Source: Akkermansiaceae bacterium
GTDB taxonomy: Bacteria > Verrucomicrobiota > Verrucomicrobiia > Verrucomicrobiales > Akkermansiaceae
Length of the DNA stretch: 12,003 bases
Direction: 5' to 3'
Assembly: GCA_014379305.1 (NCBI GenBank)
Contig: JACMMB010000174.1
Coordinates: forward strand, 1 to 12,003
Shown: one piece after another, positions 7,047 through 12,003 of the stretch
Position numbering within the stretch: position 1 is the first letter of the stretch
How the letters are laid out: every line of letters starts with the position of its first letter
Position numbers and translations under genes: made by a program
Notes under the pieces: model-generated
The model's input: only the letters and a program-made list of their open reading frames with translations
Told to the model about the DNA's origin: nothing
The model's database searches: none

Positions 7047-7191
7047 AGATAATTTAGGTCTGAGCAGGACGGGGGAAATAATCTAGCTCCGGCTGATGGG
7101 AGAATCATGCCATATTTCATTGAACTCGATATTACGGGATCGCGTAGTATAATTCATTTATTAAAAATCCTGGAGTAAAGATAGTTTGAAA

Positions 7192-8334
7192 TTATTGAAG
7201 GCCTTTCAGGATTTGACGGCGCAGCTCGACGACATCCACACCGTCATTGTGGCTCCATATAATTTTCCCGTCCGGAGCGATGATGATCGAGAGAGGAAGC
7301 GCGCCGGTCCATTCTGGAAAAATGGCCTCGGCCAATTTGTCAGGATTTCCGCCGTTCCAGATGTAGTTGTTCGAGGTGCGACCTTCTTTATCCATTGAAG
7401 GCTTGGTATGGTCCGAAAGAGCGGTGTGGCGGGACTCGAGGAATTTTTTCACTGTTCCTTTGTTATCGGACGGGTCCATCGAGATGGTAATCAGGTCAAC
7501 GTTGCGGTTTTGGAAGCGGCGATAGGTTTCGATCAGCGCTGGGAACTCGGCAACACAGGGGCCGCAGGTGGTAGACCAAAAGTTGATCAGGCGGACATTG
7601 CCGGATTTATTTTCGCGGAGTTTTTTGGCAATGTCTTCGTCGAGATCGTCGAGGGTTACAGGGCGGCCTTCCCAAGACTTTTGCTCTGCGACGACGGTGC
7701 TTCCTTTAAACAGCCACTTGGTCGAGCAACCGAAGGAGCGGGTGACCGGCTCTTTGATTTGGGAGCCTGCGAGAAGGGCGTCGAAAGCATCGCGTATGAA
7801 CGATTTTTCGACCGGACCTGTGGAGCTGCCGGCATCATCCATACGGCCAGTGTAGCGAAGCTTCCGATCGGCATCGAAGATAAAGATATGGGGGGTGGAT
7901 TGGGCCCCGCAAGCGGTCGCGAGTTGCTGGTTTTCGCCGTCGTAAAGATAGGGAAAGGTCCAGCCGAAGTCTTTTGCAAATGGGGCCATTTCCTCGAAGG
8001 AATCGCCGAATGGAGAGTATCCGAGCTCGTCAGGGGTGAGACTGCCGGGGTTGTTGGAGTTGATCGCCACGATGGCGACACCTTTATCCTTGTAGTCCTG
8101 GTGAATTACTTCGGTACGGGCGGCCGAGGCAACGGAATCCGGGCAGTGGTTGCAGGTGAAAACAAGGCAGAGGATTTTTGCTTCCGCGTAGTCCTTTTCA
8201 GTATGGTTTTTGCCATCAATTCCCGGAAGAGAGAAGGAGGGGAGATCCGAACCGATAGGAAGAACTTTTGGAATTTCCTGAGCGTGAATCGCAATGCATA
8301 AAACGCCTAACAGACCAAAGGTAATTTTTTTCAT
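7192..8334 (-). CDS. Exported protein with two thioredoxin-fold domains (peroxiredoxin-like plus TlpA/ResA-like)
   Basis: The 380-residue protein has a signal peptide (about 1-18, cut near HA-QE), so it should act in the periplasm. Domain 1 (about 25-165) is AhpC/TSA-like: GSDLPSFSLPGIDGK (28-42), the redox pair Cys61-Asn-His-Cys64 after LVFT, and the cis-Pro loop TPHIFIF (147-153). Domain 2 (about 225-378) is TlpA/ResA-like: LINFWSTTCGPCVAEFP (249-265) with Cys257-Gly-Pro-Cys260, DLITISMDP (280-288) and the cis-Pro loop LPLSIII (346-352). Between them lie about 50 residues with one Cys (203). A Cys13 in the leader does not form a good lipobox. Having two active CxxC sites in one chain suggests a thiol relay or disulfide reduction of exported proteins; this is inferred. 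The gene appears monocistronic, with a terminator downstream and a divergent operon upstream. Confidence 0.85.
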   Translation of the reverse strand: MKKITFGLLGVLCIAIHAQEIPKVLPIGSDLPSFSLPGIDGKNHTEKDYAEAKILCLVFTCNHCPDSVASAARTEVIHQDYKDKGVAIVAINSNNPGSLTPDELGYSPFGDSFEEMAPFAKDFGWTFPYLYDGENQQLATACGAQSTPHIFIFDADRKLRYTGRMDDAGSSTGPVEKSFIRDAFDALLAGSQIKEPVTRSFGCSTKWLFKGSTVVAEQKSWEGRPVTLDDLDEDIAKKLRENKSGNVRLINFWSTTCGPCVAEFPALIETYRRFQNRNVDLITISMDPSDNKGTVKKFLESRHTALSDHTKPSMDKEGRTSNNYIWNGGNPDKLAEAIFPEWTGALPLSIIIAPDGKIIWSHNDGVDVVELRRQILKGLQ

Positions 8335-8387
8335 GTCCCAATGATAGGACTGCCGGAACGCTGGATTTACAAGGCGGAAAATATCAC

Positions 8388-8410
8388 CGAGATCGGAGAA
8401 AATTTTTATA
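8388..8410 (-). promoter_or_regulatory. Weak candidate promoter -10 for the double-thioredoxin gene
   Basis: On the minus strand TATAAA (plus coordinates 8405-8410) is five of six to the -10 consensus and would start transcription about 64 bases before the ATG. The matching -35 (TCATAA, 17 bases upstream) is poor. It overlaps the -35 region proposed for the divergent operon, so the two directions could interfere. Confidence 0.25.
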
Positions 8411-8431
8411 GAGGGGTAAGAATGTTATTAT
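8403..8431 (+). promoter_or_regulatory. Candidate extended -10 promoter of the 8519-11810 gene run
   Basis: TATTAT at 8426-8431 is five of six to the -10 consensus and is preceded by TG one base away (8423-8424), the extended -10 form. A weak -35 (TTTTTA, 8403-8408) lies 17 bases upstream. Transcription would begin near 8438, leaving a leader of about 80 bases that contains the inverted repeat at 8490-8503. Confidence 0.4.
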
Positions 8432-8489
8432 GACTGTATGAATACTCATGAAACCGGAATATTTAGCTGGTCTTGATCGAGGAAAATGA

Positions 8490-8503
8490 TTAAGAAATCT
8501 TAA
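8490..8503. repeat. Inverted repeat in the leader of the 8519 gene run
   Basis: TTAAGA (8490-8495) and TCTTAA (8498-8503) are exact reverse complements with two bases between them, ending 15 bases before ATG 8519. Its length and position fit a regulator half-site pair or a start-masking structure. The AT-rich sequence makes chance occurrence possible. Confidence 0.3.
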
Positions 8504-8518
8504 CGTATTTATTCCATT

Positions 8519-9148
8519 ATGACTTCACCCCACGAATATAAGCATCCAATCAATGTGCGTTCCGGACAGATGGAAATTTCGAGAGGGGGAGGGCGCCATG
8601 ATGATTACGATGACAAGATCAAAACAGCGCAACAGGAATTGGAACGGATCCAGAGTGAGAGGGAGGTGCTTGAGCGCAAGAAGCGCGAGTTGGAGGAGCT
8701 TACCAGCCGCAAACGTTCCTTCCTTTCCCAACAAGTGGAGCTGACCGAAAAGCTTTCAACCGGGGTGACATTGATCGACCGGGAGATATACGAGATGCGT
8801 GAAGAACTGGGTCATCTTGAACAATGCCGGACTTGTTTCGCGGAGCATCTGGACAAAATTCAGAAGCACGATCCGGAAAAATGGACCCGTGACACTCTAC
8901 AGGATAAGCTGGAGAAGGCGACGATGGTTGTCGATTTGGCTGCGGACGAATACGACCAGGCTGCCGCATACTTCGAGGGCTCGCGTGCGAGAGGAATTTT
9001 CGGGCGCGCTTCCAAGGGCGGACGAAGGCGTGTGAAAAGCCGAAGGGGAGATTCGGATTTTCAAACCCAACTCTGGAGTGGATTCGCCTTTAACCTTCCG
9101 ATTATTGCTTTGGGTGGTGTGGCCTTGATTGTCTATCTCATCAAATAG
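8519..9148 (+). CDS. Coiled-coil protein with C-terminal membrane anchor
   Basis: This 209-residue protein matches no family I recognise. Residues about 32-100 are a dense Glu/Lys/Arg coiled coil (runs such as QQELERIQSEREVLERKKRE). A short Cys103-x-x-Cys106 pair follows, then a second helical stretch at 125-150. A strongly basic segment (about 164-176, KGGRRRVKSRR) precedes a single hydrophobic segment at about 188-208 that ends the protein. There is no signal peptide, so this is a tail-anchored layout with the coiled coil in the cytosol. The stop is 4 bases before the next ATG, and that neighbour has the same layout, so the pair may form a hetero-oligomer. No Shine-Dalgarno precedes the ATG. 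It is the first gene of the plus-strand run to 11810. Confidence 0.75.
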   Translation: MTSPHEYKHPINVRSGQMEISRGGGRHDDYDDKIKTAQQELERIQSEREVLERKKRELEELTSRKRSFLSQQVELTEKLSTGVTLIDREIYEMREELGHLEQCRTCFAEHLDKIQKHDPEKWTRDTLQDKLEKATMVVDLAADEYDQAAAYFEGSRARGIFGRASKGGRRRVKSRRGDSDFQTQLWSGFAFNLPIIALGGVALIVYLIK

Positions 9149-9152
9149 GATT

Positions 9153-9482
9153 ATGGCTAAGATGAAACAGGGGAATTTGTTCGAAGAGGATCATGAGCTG
9201 AATGTGATTCGGGAGAAGCAACGGAAGCTACAAGAGGCTCATCTGGAGGTCGTGAATCTGCCGGCCAAGCTGGCGAAAGAGAAGAAAGACCGGGACTCCA
9301 CCATGCCTCCGATGGCGGAGATTAAGGAACGGCAACAGATCAATCAATTCGAACAAAATCTGAGCAGAGGACAGATCGAAAATGTTCTCCGCACGCAAAG
9401 GCATAGCCTGGCGATGATGCTTCTGTTGGCAACGACCACGGCGCTAATGCTGTTTTGGGCCTATCGGATCATCATGGCCTGA
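9153..9482 (+). CDS. Second small helical protein with C-terminal membrane anchor
   Basis: I choose ATG 9153, which gives 109 residues. A longer frame starting at 9129 would overlap the upstream gene by 20 bases. TAGGA at 9146-9150, overlapping the upstream stop, could serve as a close ribosome site. Residues 12-80 are charged and predicted helical (EEDHELNVIREKQRK and AEIKERQQINQFEQN regions), broken at about 48-54 by STMPPM. A hydrophobic segment at about 85-107 ends the protein. No signal peptide or enzyme motif is visible. It repeats on a smaller scale the architecture of the upstream gene and is almost certainly co-transcribed with it. I do not recognise the family. Confidence 0.72.
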   Translation: MAKMKQGNLFEEDHELNVIREKQRKLQEAHLEVVNLPAKLAKEKKDRDSTMPPMAEIKERQQINQFEQNLSRGQIENVLRTQRHSLAMMLLLATTTALMLFWAYRIIMA

Positions 9483-9532
9483 TCATTGGTTCACTTTGCG
9501 GGCTTCTTCTTATCTTAAAAACAGATTCGGTT

Positions 9533-9721
9533 ATGAATCTAGTCAATTACCTGGAGATGGATCCGCATCTATTGGTGGGTTTGATCAATACCGAATTGCG
9601 GAATCATGCGGAATCTCTGGAGGACATGGTGAAAACCCATGATCTTTGCGAAGTCAAGCTGGTAAAAAAACTGGCTGATGCGGGTTATGAGTGGCGTCAA
9701 GATCAACTGCAGTTTCGATGA
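9533..9721 (+). CDS. DUF4250-like small protein
   Basis: ATG 9533 gives 62 residues. A longer frame from 9455 would overlap the previous gene and add an unrelated hydrophobic lead. The sequence follows the pattern I recall for DUF4250: MNLVNYLEMDP, then LLVGLINTELRNH, SLEDMV and LVKKLADAGYEW ending in QLQF. The family is best known from Firmicutes as a protein of about 60 residues of unknown function with an HTH-like helical look. The gap to the previous gene is 50 bases and no Shine-Dalgarno is present. The stop overlaps the ATG of a 35-codon frame (ATGA, 9718-9721). It may be a small regulator or adaptor for the membrane proteins around it, which is inference only. Confidence 0.65.
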   Translation: MNLVNYLEMDPHLLVGLINTELRNHAESLEDMVKTHDLCEVKLVKKLADAGYEWRQDQLQFR

Positions 9722-9825
9722 AATCACGAATGATCGAATCCAATCCAAATGCAAATGATTCACTGAAATCTTATATGCTGCTTGCCAGAATTAGGGAGGC
9801 TTGGCAAAAAAACATGGCCGATTAG
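9718..9825 (+). CDS. Possible 35-residue protein overlapping the DUF4250 gene
   Basis: The ATG at 9718-9720 overlaps the TGA of the DUF4250-like gene (ATGA), and the frame runs to TAG 9823-9825, 17 bases before the DUF2167 gene. The product starts MKSRMIESNPNANDSLKSY and continues with MLLARIREAWQKNMAD, a plausible amphipathic helix. It fills most of an otherwise empty 121-base gap within a tightly packed gene run. No Shine-Dalgarno is visible, so expression would rely on coupling. A chance frame of this length is quite possible. Confidence 0.35.
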   Translation: MKSRMIESNPNANDSLKSYMLLARIREAWQKNMAD

Positions 9826-9842
9826 TCTTCAGGCAATAAATC

Positions 9843-10721
9843 ATGAAATTCAGATCCCGCATTTTATTGTGTTTCGCTGCAAGCACGCTTGGAATATTGC
9901 CGGTTTACTCACAGGAAACACCGGAACCCTCTGCCGGAACCGAGGAATCTGCGCAAAAATCATTTGACGATTTCATCAACAGTCTGTCATGGCAAAAAGA
10001 TGGAATTGCCCAGCTAGGTTCCCGTGCACAGATCCTGGTGCCCGATGGCTACCGTTTCACCGGTTCCGGCGACACTTCGAAATTGATGGAGTATTATGGC
10101 AATCTTTCCAACGGTTCCGAATTGGGATACATAGCTCCGATCGGGATGGAATGGTTCGCCGTTTTTCAATTTGAAGAAGTGGGTTATGTAAAGGATGACG
10201 AAAAAGACAAGTTGGATGCGGACAAGATTCTCAAGGATCTTCAGGAAGGCCAGCAAGCGGCAAATAACGAATTGATCCGTCTCAACAGGCCGACCCTGAC
10301 CGTCAACGGCTGGCACACCAAACCTTTTTATAACACCAAAACCAATAACCTCGAATGGGCGATCCGCCTGAGTTCCAGCGGTGGTGAAATCCTGAATTAT
10401 AAAACCAAGCTGCTAGGACGGCACGGGGTAATGGATGTGGTGCTGGTGTGCAGCGAGGAACAGCTGGCAAGCGTCGTCCCCCAATACCAAGAGCTTCTGG
10501 AAGGCTTTTCCTACAAGAAAGAGGAAAGTTATGCCGCCTATACCAAGGGCGATAAGATCGCGGAATACGGACTGATCGGCCTTATTTCCGGAGGCGGATT
10601 GCTGCTCGCGGCGAAAACCGGATTGCTGGCCAAGCTTTGGAAACCCATTGCAATCGGCTTGGTCGCAATCGGAGCATTCCTGAAACGAATCTTCAAAGGC
10701 AATACCAAGGAAAGCATCTAG
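9843..10721 (+). CDS. DUF2167-family exported membrane protein
   Basis: The 292-residue protein has a signal peptide (1-23, VYS-QE). It then follows the DUF2167 pattern: ILVPDGYRF (64-72), GYIAP and EWFAVFQFEEVGYVKDDE (103-120), NGWHTKPFYNTKTNNLEWAIRL (155-176), LNYKTKLLGRHGVMDVVL (184-201), AAYTKGDKIAEYGLIGLISGG (231-251). The hydrophobic end (about 243-284) can hold one or two membrane segments followed by a basic tail. The bulk of the domain should be periplasmic. The family is widespread, membrane anchored and without an assigned function that I know of. It is followed after 9 bases by the zinc-ribbon membrane protein, so the two are probably co-transcribed. The start has no Shine-Dalgarno, but the signal peptide supports it. 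Confidence 0.82.
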   Translation: MKFRSRILLCFAASTLGILPVYSQETPEPSAGTEESAQKSFDDFINSLSWQKDGIAQLGSRAQILVPDGYRFTGSGDTSKLMEYYGNLSNGSELGYIAPIGMEWFAVFQFEEVGYVKDDEKDKLDADKILKDLQEGQQAANNELIRLNRPTLTVNGWHTKPFYNTKTNNLEWAIRLSSSGGEILNYKTKLLGRHGVMDVVLVCSEEQLASVVPQYQELLEGFSYKKEESYAAYTKGDKIAEYGLIGLISGGGLLLAAKTGLLAKLWKPIAIGLVAIGAFLKRIFKGNTKESI

Positions 10722-10730
10722 CCGTAAGAG

Positions 10731-11810
10731 ATGCCGGTTTTCTTTGAATTCCTGCTGATCGCGTGCCTGATCTATTTATGGGAGTCGGCGCTTTGGCTGC
10801 CGAAACAGGGTATCGCGCTTCGGCGGGGATGGTTTGGAAAGAAATGGCGCGTGATTCCTGCAGGTCGTCTGCTCGCCACCCGCGAGCTGGGACTTGTGCC
10901 GATGCTCCCGATCCCGCCTGATTTGCGTCTCCTTCCTTGTCCCGGCTTTCCCTTGGTGTCCCATGACTCAGGGAAAATTTTCATTGAGACGACAGCAGGA
11001 GGTTTTCTCGAAACATCCGCAAACTGCTGGTACGATTTTCGCCTCGAAACCCATCATCTTTCGGTCGATTATTTGTCCGTTCGTTGCCAATCACCCCGGC
11101 TTACTGAACTGTTGCGTGAGGGTAAAAACCTCGGTCTCGATCCGCATAAAGCGATCCGCCGCGCTTGGAATCTGGCGCTCTCGCCAGCGCGGGCAAAGCG
11201 GGAGATGAAACGCTGGAGCATCGTTTCAAGACCTTTGCGGTTCTACGGGCCAATTCTTGCATGCGGTTTTTTCGCAGCCATCCCTACCGCTTATCTGACA
11301 CTTGGACCGATGGCGGCTTTGTGGCTCGCCGCCTGGCTTTGGTGCCTGATGATTGCCACCGCTATTCACCTTTTGTGGCTCGGTAAAAATGTTTTCCCCT
11401 CCGCCAGAAGTGAATTCAGGCAGGATGCCTTTCTCTCAGTGCTCATTCCCTTCCATGCGATGCGGGCGCTTGAACTCGCCTCAGTCCATGTGTTTGCACA
11501 AACACATCCGGCGGGCGTTCTGGTCACTGTCGGTGAAATCAATCATCCTTGGCTGCGCGGTTTTGCAAGAAGACTTCTGCATCCGCGGCCTAGCAATCTC
11601 GGTGATCTGGCACTTTCTGAAACCGCGCTTCCAAGCTTGAAACTCATCCTCGACAAACGTTCGTTTGCGTTAAAGCAGTTCGACCATGCACCGGATCGTT
11701 CCAACGATCTGGAAGCTGTTGCTTACTGCCCGCGTTGTCATGGAATGTTCCTGTCCGGGACTGAAACCTGCAGCGATTGCGGGGGACTTGCCCTCAGAGG
11801 ATTCCAATGA
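10731..11810 (+). CDS. Large membrane protein with C-terminal zinc ribbon
   Basis: This 359-residue protein is not a family I can name. Hydrophobic segments lie at about 2-18, 172-192 and 194-216. The region between the first and second (about 30-165) is soluble, with several Trp and Arg residues and a hydrophobic core. After the third comes a soluble domain (about 220-325). The end carries a zinc ribbon: Cys333-x2-Cys336 (YCPRCHGMF) and Cys347-x2-Cys350 (CSDCGG). If the first segment leads in from the cytosol, the ribbon may be cytosolic, but three segments leave the topology uncertain. It starts 9 bases after the DUF2167 gene and is closed by a terminator, so it is the last gene of the run. 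Most zinc ribbons of this type are N-terminal, so the C-terminal placement is less common. Confidence 0.72.
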   Translation: MPVFFEFLLIACLIYLWESALWLPKQGIALRRGWFGKKWRVIPAGRLLATRELGLVPMLPIPPDLRLLPCPGFPLVSHDSGKIFIETTAGGFLETSANCWYDFRLETHHLSVDYLSVRCQSPRLTELLREGKNLGLDPHKAIRRAWNLALSPARAKREMKRWSIVSRPLRFYGPILACGFFAAIPTAYLTLGPMAALWLAAWLWCLMIATAIHLLWLGKNVFPSARSEFRQDAFLSVLIPFHAMRALELASVHVFAQTHPAGVLVTVGEINHPWLRGFARRLLHPRPSNLGDLALSETALPSLKLILDKRSFALKQFDHAPDRSNDLEAVAYCPRCHGMFLSGTETCSDCGGLALRGFQ

Positions 11811-11838
11811 GTGATATCCAGGGACTTGTTGAAACGAA

Positions 11839-11879
11839 TAACGCCCGGTCCTCAAAGAGAAGCGGGCGTTAGATTTTTT
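11839..11879 (+). terminator. Terminator of the 8519-11810 gene run
   Basis: A 9-bp perfect stem (11839-11847 with 11863-11871) is rich in G and C, with a 15-base loop that can form a 3-bp inner stem. It is followed by six T (11874-11879). It starts 29 bases after the last stop and lies between convergent genes. On the minus strand the following TTATTCGTTT is a weaker tail, so it may also serve the RNA-binding-protein gene. Confidence 0.8.
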
Positions 11880-11902
11880 AGATTGTTATCTGAAGCGGGA
11901 GC

Positions 11903-12003
11903 TTACCAGCGACCTCCGTCACGGCCACCGCCGCCGCCTCCGCGGTTTCCACCGCCGCCGCCACCTTTGTAGCCGCCGCCACCACCACCACCACCACCAC
12001 CAC
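11903..12003 (-). CDS. Gly-rich C-terminus of a probable RRM RNA-binding protein (5' partial)
   Basis: The minus strand has an open frame from the right edge to TAA (plus coordinates 11903-11905), giving 33 residues. It is nearly all Gly, broken by Tyr-Lys, Asn-Arg and Arg-Asp, and it ends GGRW. Such tails follow a single RRM domain in small bacterial RNA-binding proteins of cyanobacteria and Verrucomicrobia, and they can modulate RNA binding or assembly. The RRM itself would lie beyond the window, so the call rests on the tail alone. The outer part is a pure GGT repeat of at least seven codons (plus strand ACC, 11981-12001). Other Gly-rich proteins remain possible. Confidence 0.65.
   Translation of the reverse strand, partial: GGGGGGGGGGYKGGGGGGNRGGGGGGRDGGRW

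Noticed and set aside
7408..8301. A 297-codon plus-strand frame antisense to the double-thioredoxin gene.
   Set aside because: The minus-strand product has a signal peptide and two CxxC thioredoxin domains. The antisense frame has no motif and mirrors the codon pattern of the real gene.
9782..9807. TTGCCA and TGGCAA arms 14 bases apart before the DUF2167 gene.
   Set aside because: The arms are only six bases, the spacer is long and they lie inside the possible small coding frame. There is no good promoter next to them.
11807..11872. A 21-codon frame starting at ATGA on the stop of the last gene of the run.
   Set aside because: It runs straight through the terminator stem and ends inside it, so the overlap is most likely chance.
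11911..12003. GCC/ACC-rich triplet tract considered as a CRISPR or tandem DNA repeat element.
   Set aside because: It translates on the minus strand to a Gly-rich tail with a proper stop, which explains the triplet periodicity.

Overview
The window looks like ordinary chromosome from a Gram-negative bacterium, most likely a Verrucomicrobiota member (Luteolibacter/Verrucomicrobiaceae-like). This is inferred from family content, not from a marker gene. The clues are zinc-ribbon/TPM-like pairs, a DUF187/GHL10 glycosidase with signal peptide, a DUF2167 protein, a Gly-rich RNA-binding-protein tail, moderate G+C and very few Shine-Dalgarno sites. I see no tRNA, rRNA, CRISPR array, insertion sequence or phage gene. 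No stretch above 300 bases lacks a gene.

Layout. (1) 1-1148, plus strand: the last 31 codons of an unidentified gene, a stand-alone cyclic-nucleotide-binding-fold protein, and a DUF3307 membrane protein. (2) 1155-3355, minus strand: an ALDH-like protein reduced to its N-terminal half, followed by an alkaline-phosphatase-superfamily phosphodiesterase of the type found with ebo clusters. (3) 3468-5152, plus strand: two translationally coupled TPM-like proteins, one cytosolic with a zinc ribbon and one exported and membrane anchored. A candidate promoter with an embedded inverted repeat lies in the divergent gap before them. (4) 5149-6975, minus strand: a small zinc-ribbon/two-TM protein and a secreted GHL10-type glycosidase that probably acts on cell-wall glycan. 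(5) 7192-8334, minus strand: an exported protein with two thioredoxin-fold domains, with a strong terminator beyond it. (6) 8519-11810, plus strand: a co-directional run of two C-terminally anchored coiled-coil proteins, a DUF4250 protein, a possible 35-residue protein overlapping it by ATGA, a DUF2167 membrane protein and a large membrane protein ending in a zinc ribbon. A terminator closes the run. (7) 11903-12003, minus strand: the Gly-rich end of what is probably an RRM RNA-binding protein.

The common theme is the cell envelope: most genes encode exported or membrane-anchored proteins, and three carry a CxxC-CxxC zinc ribbon. The part most likely to be undescribed is the 8519-11810 cluster. 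The TPM-like pair and the two proteins with altered catalytic residues (ALDH-like and phosphodiesterase) are the next most interesting. Functional links between neighbours are inferred from spacing and orientation only.
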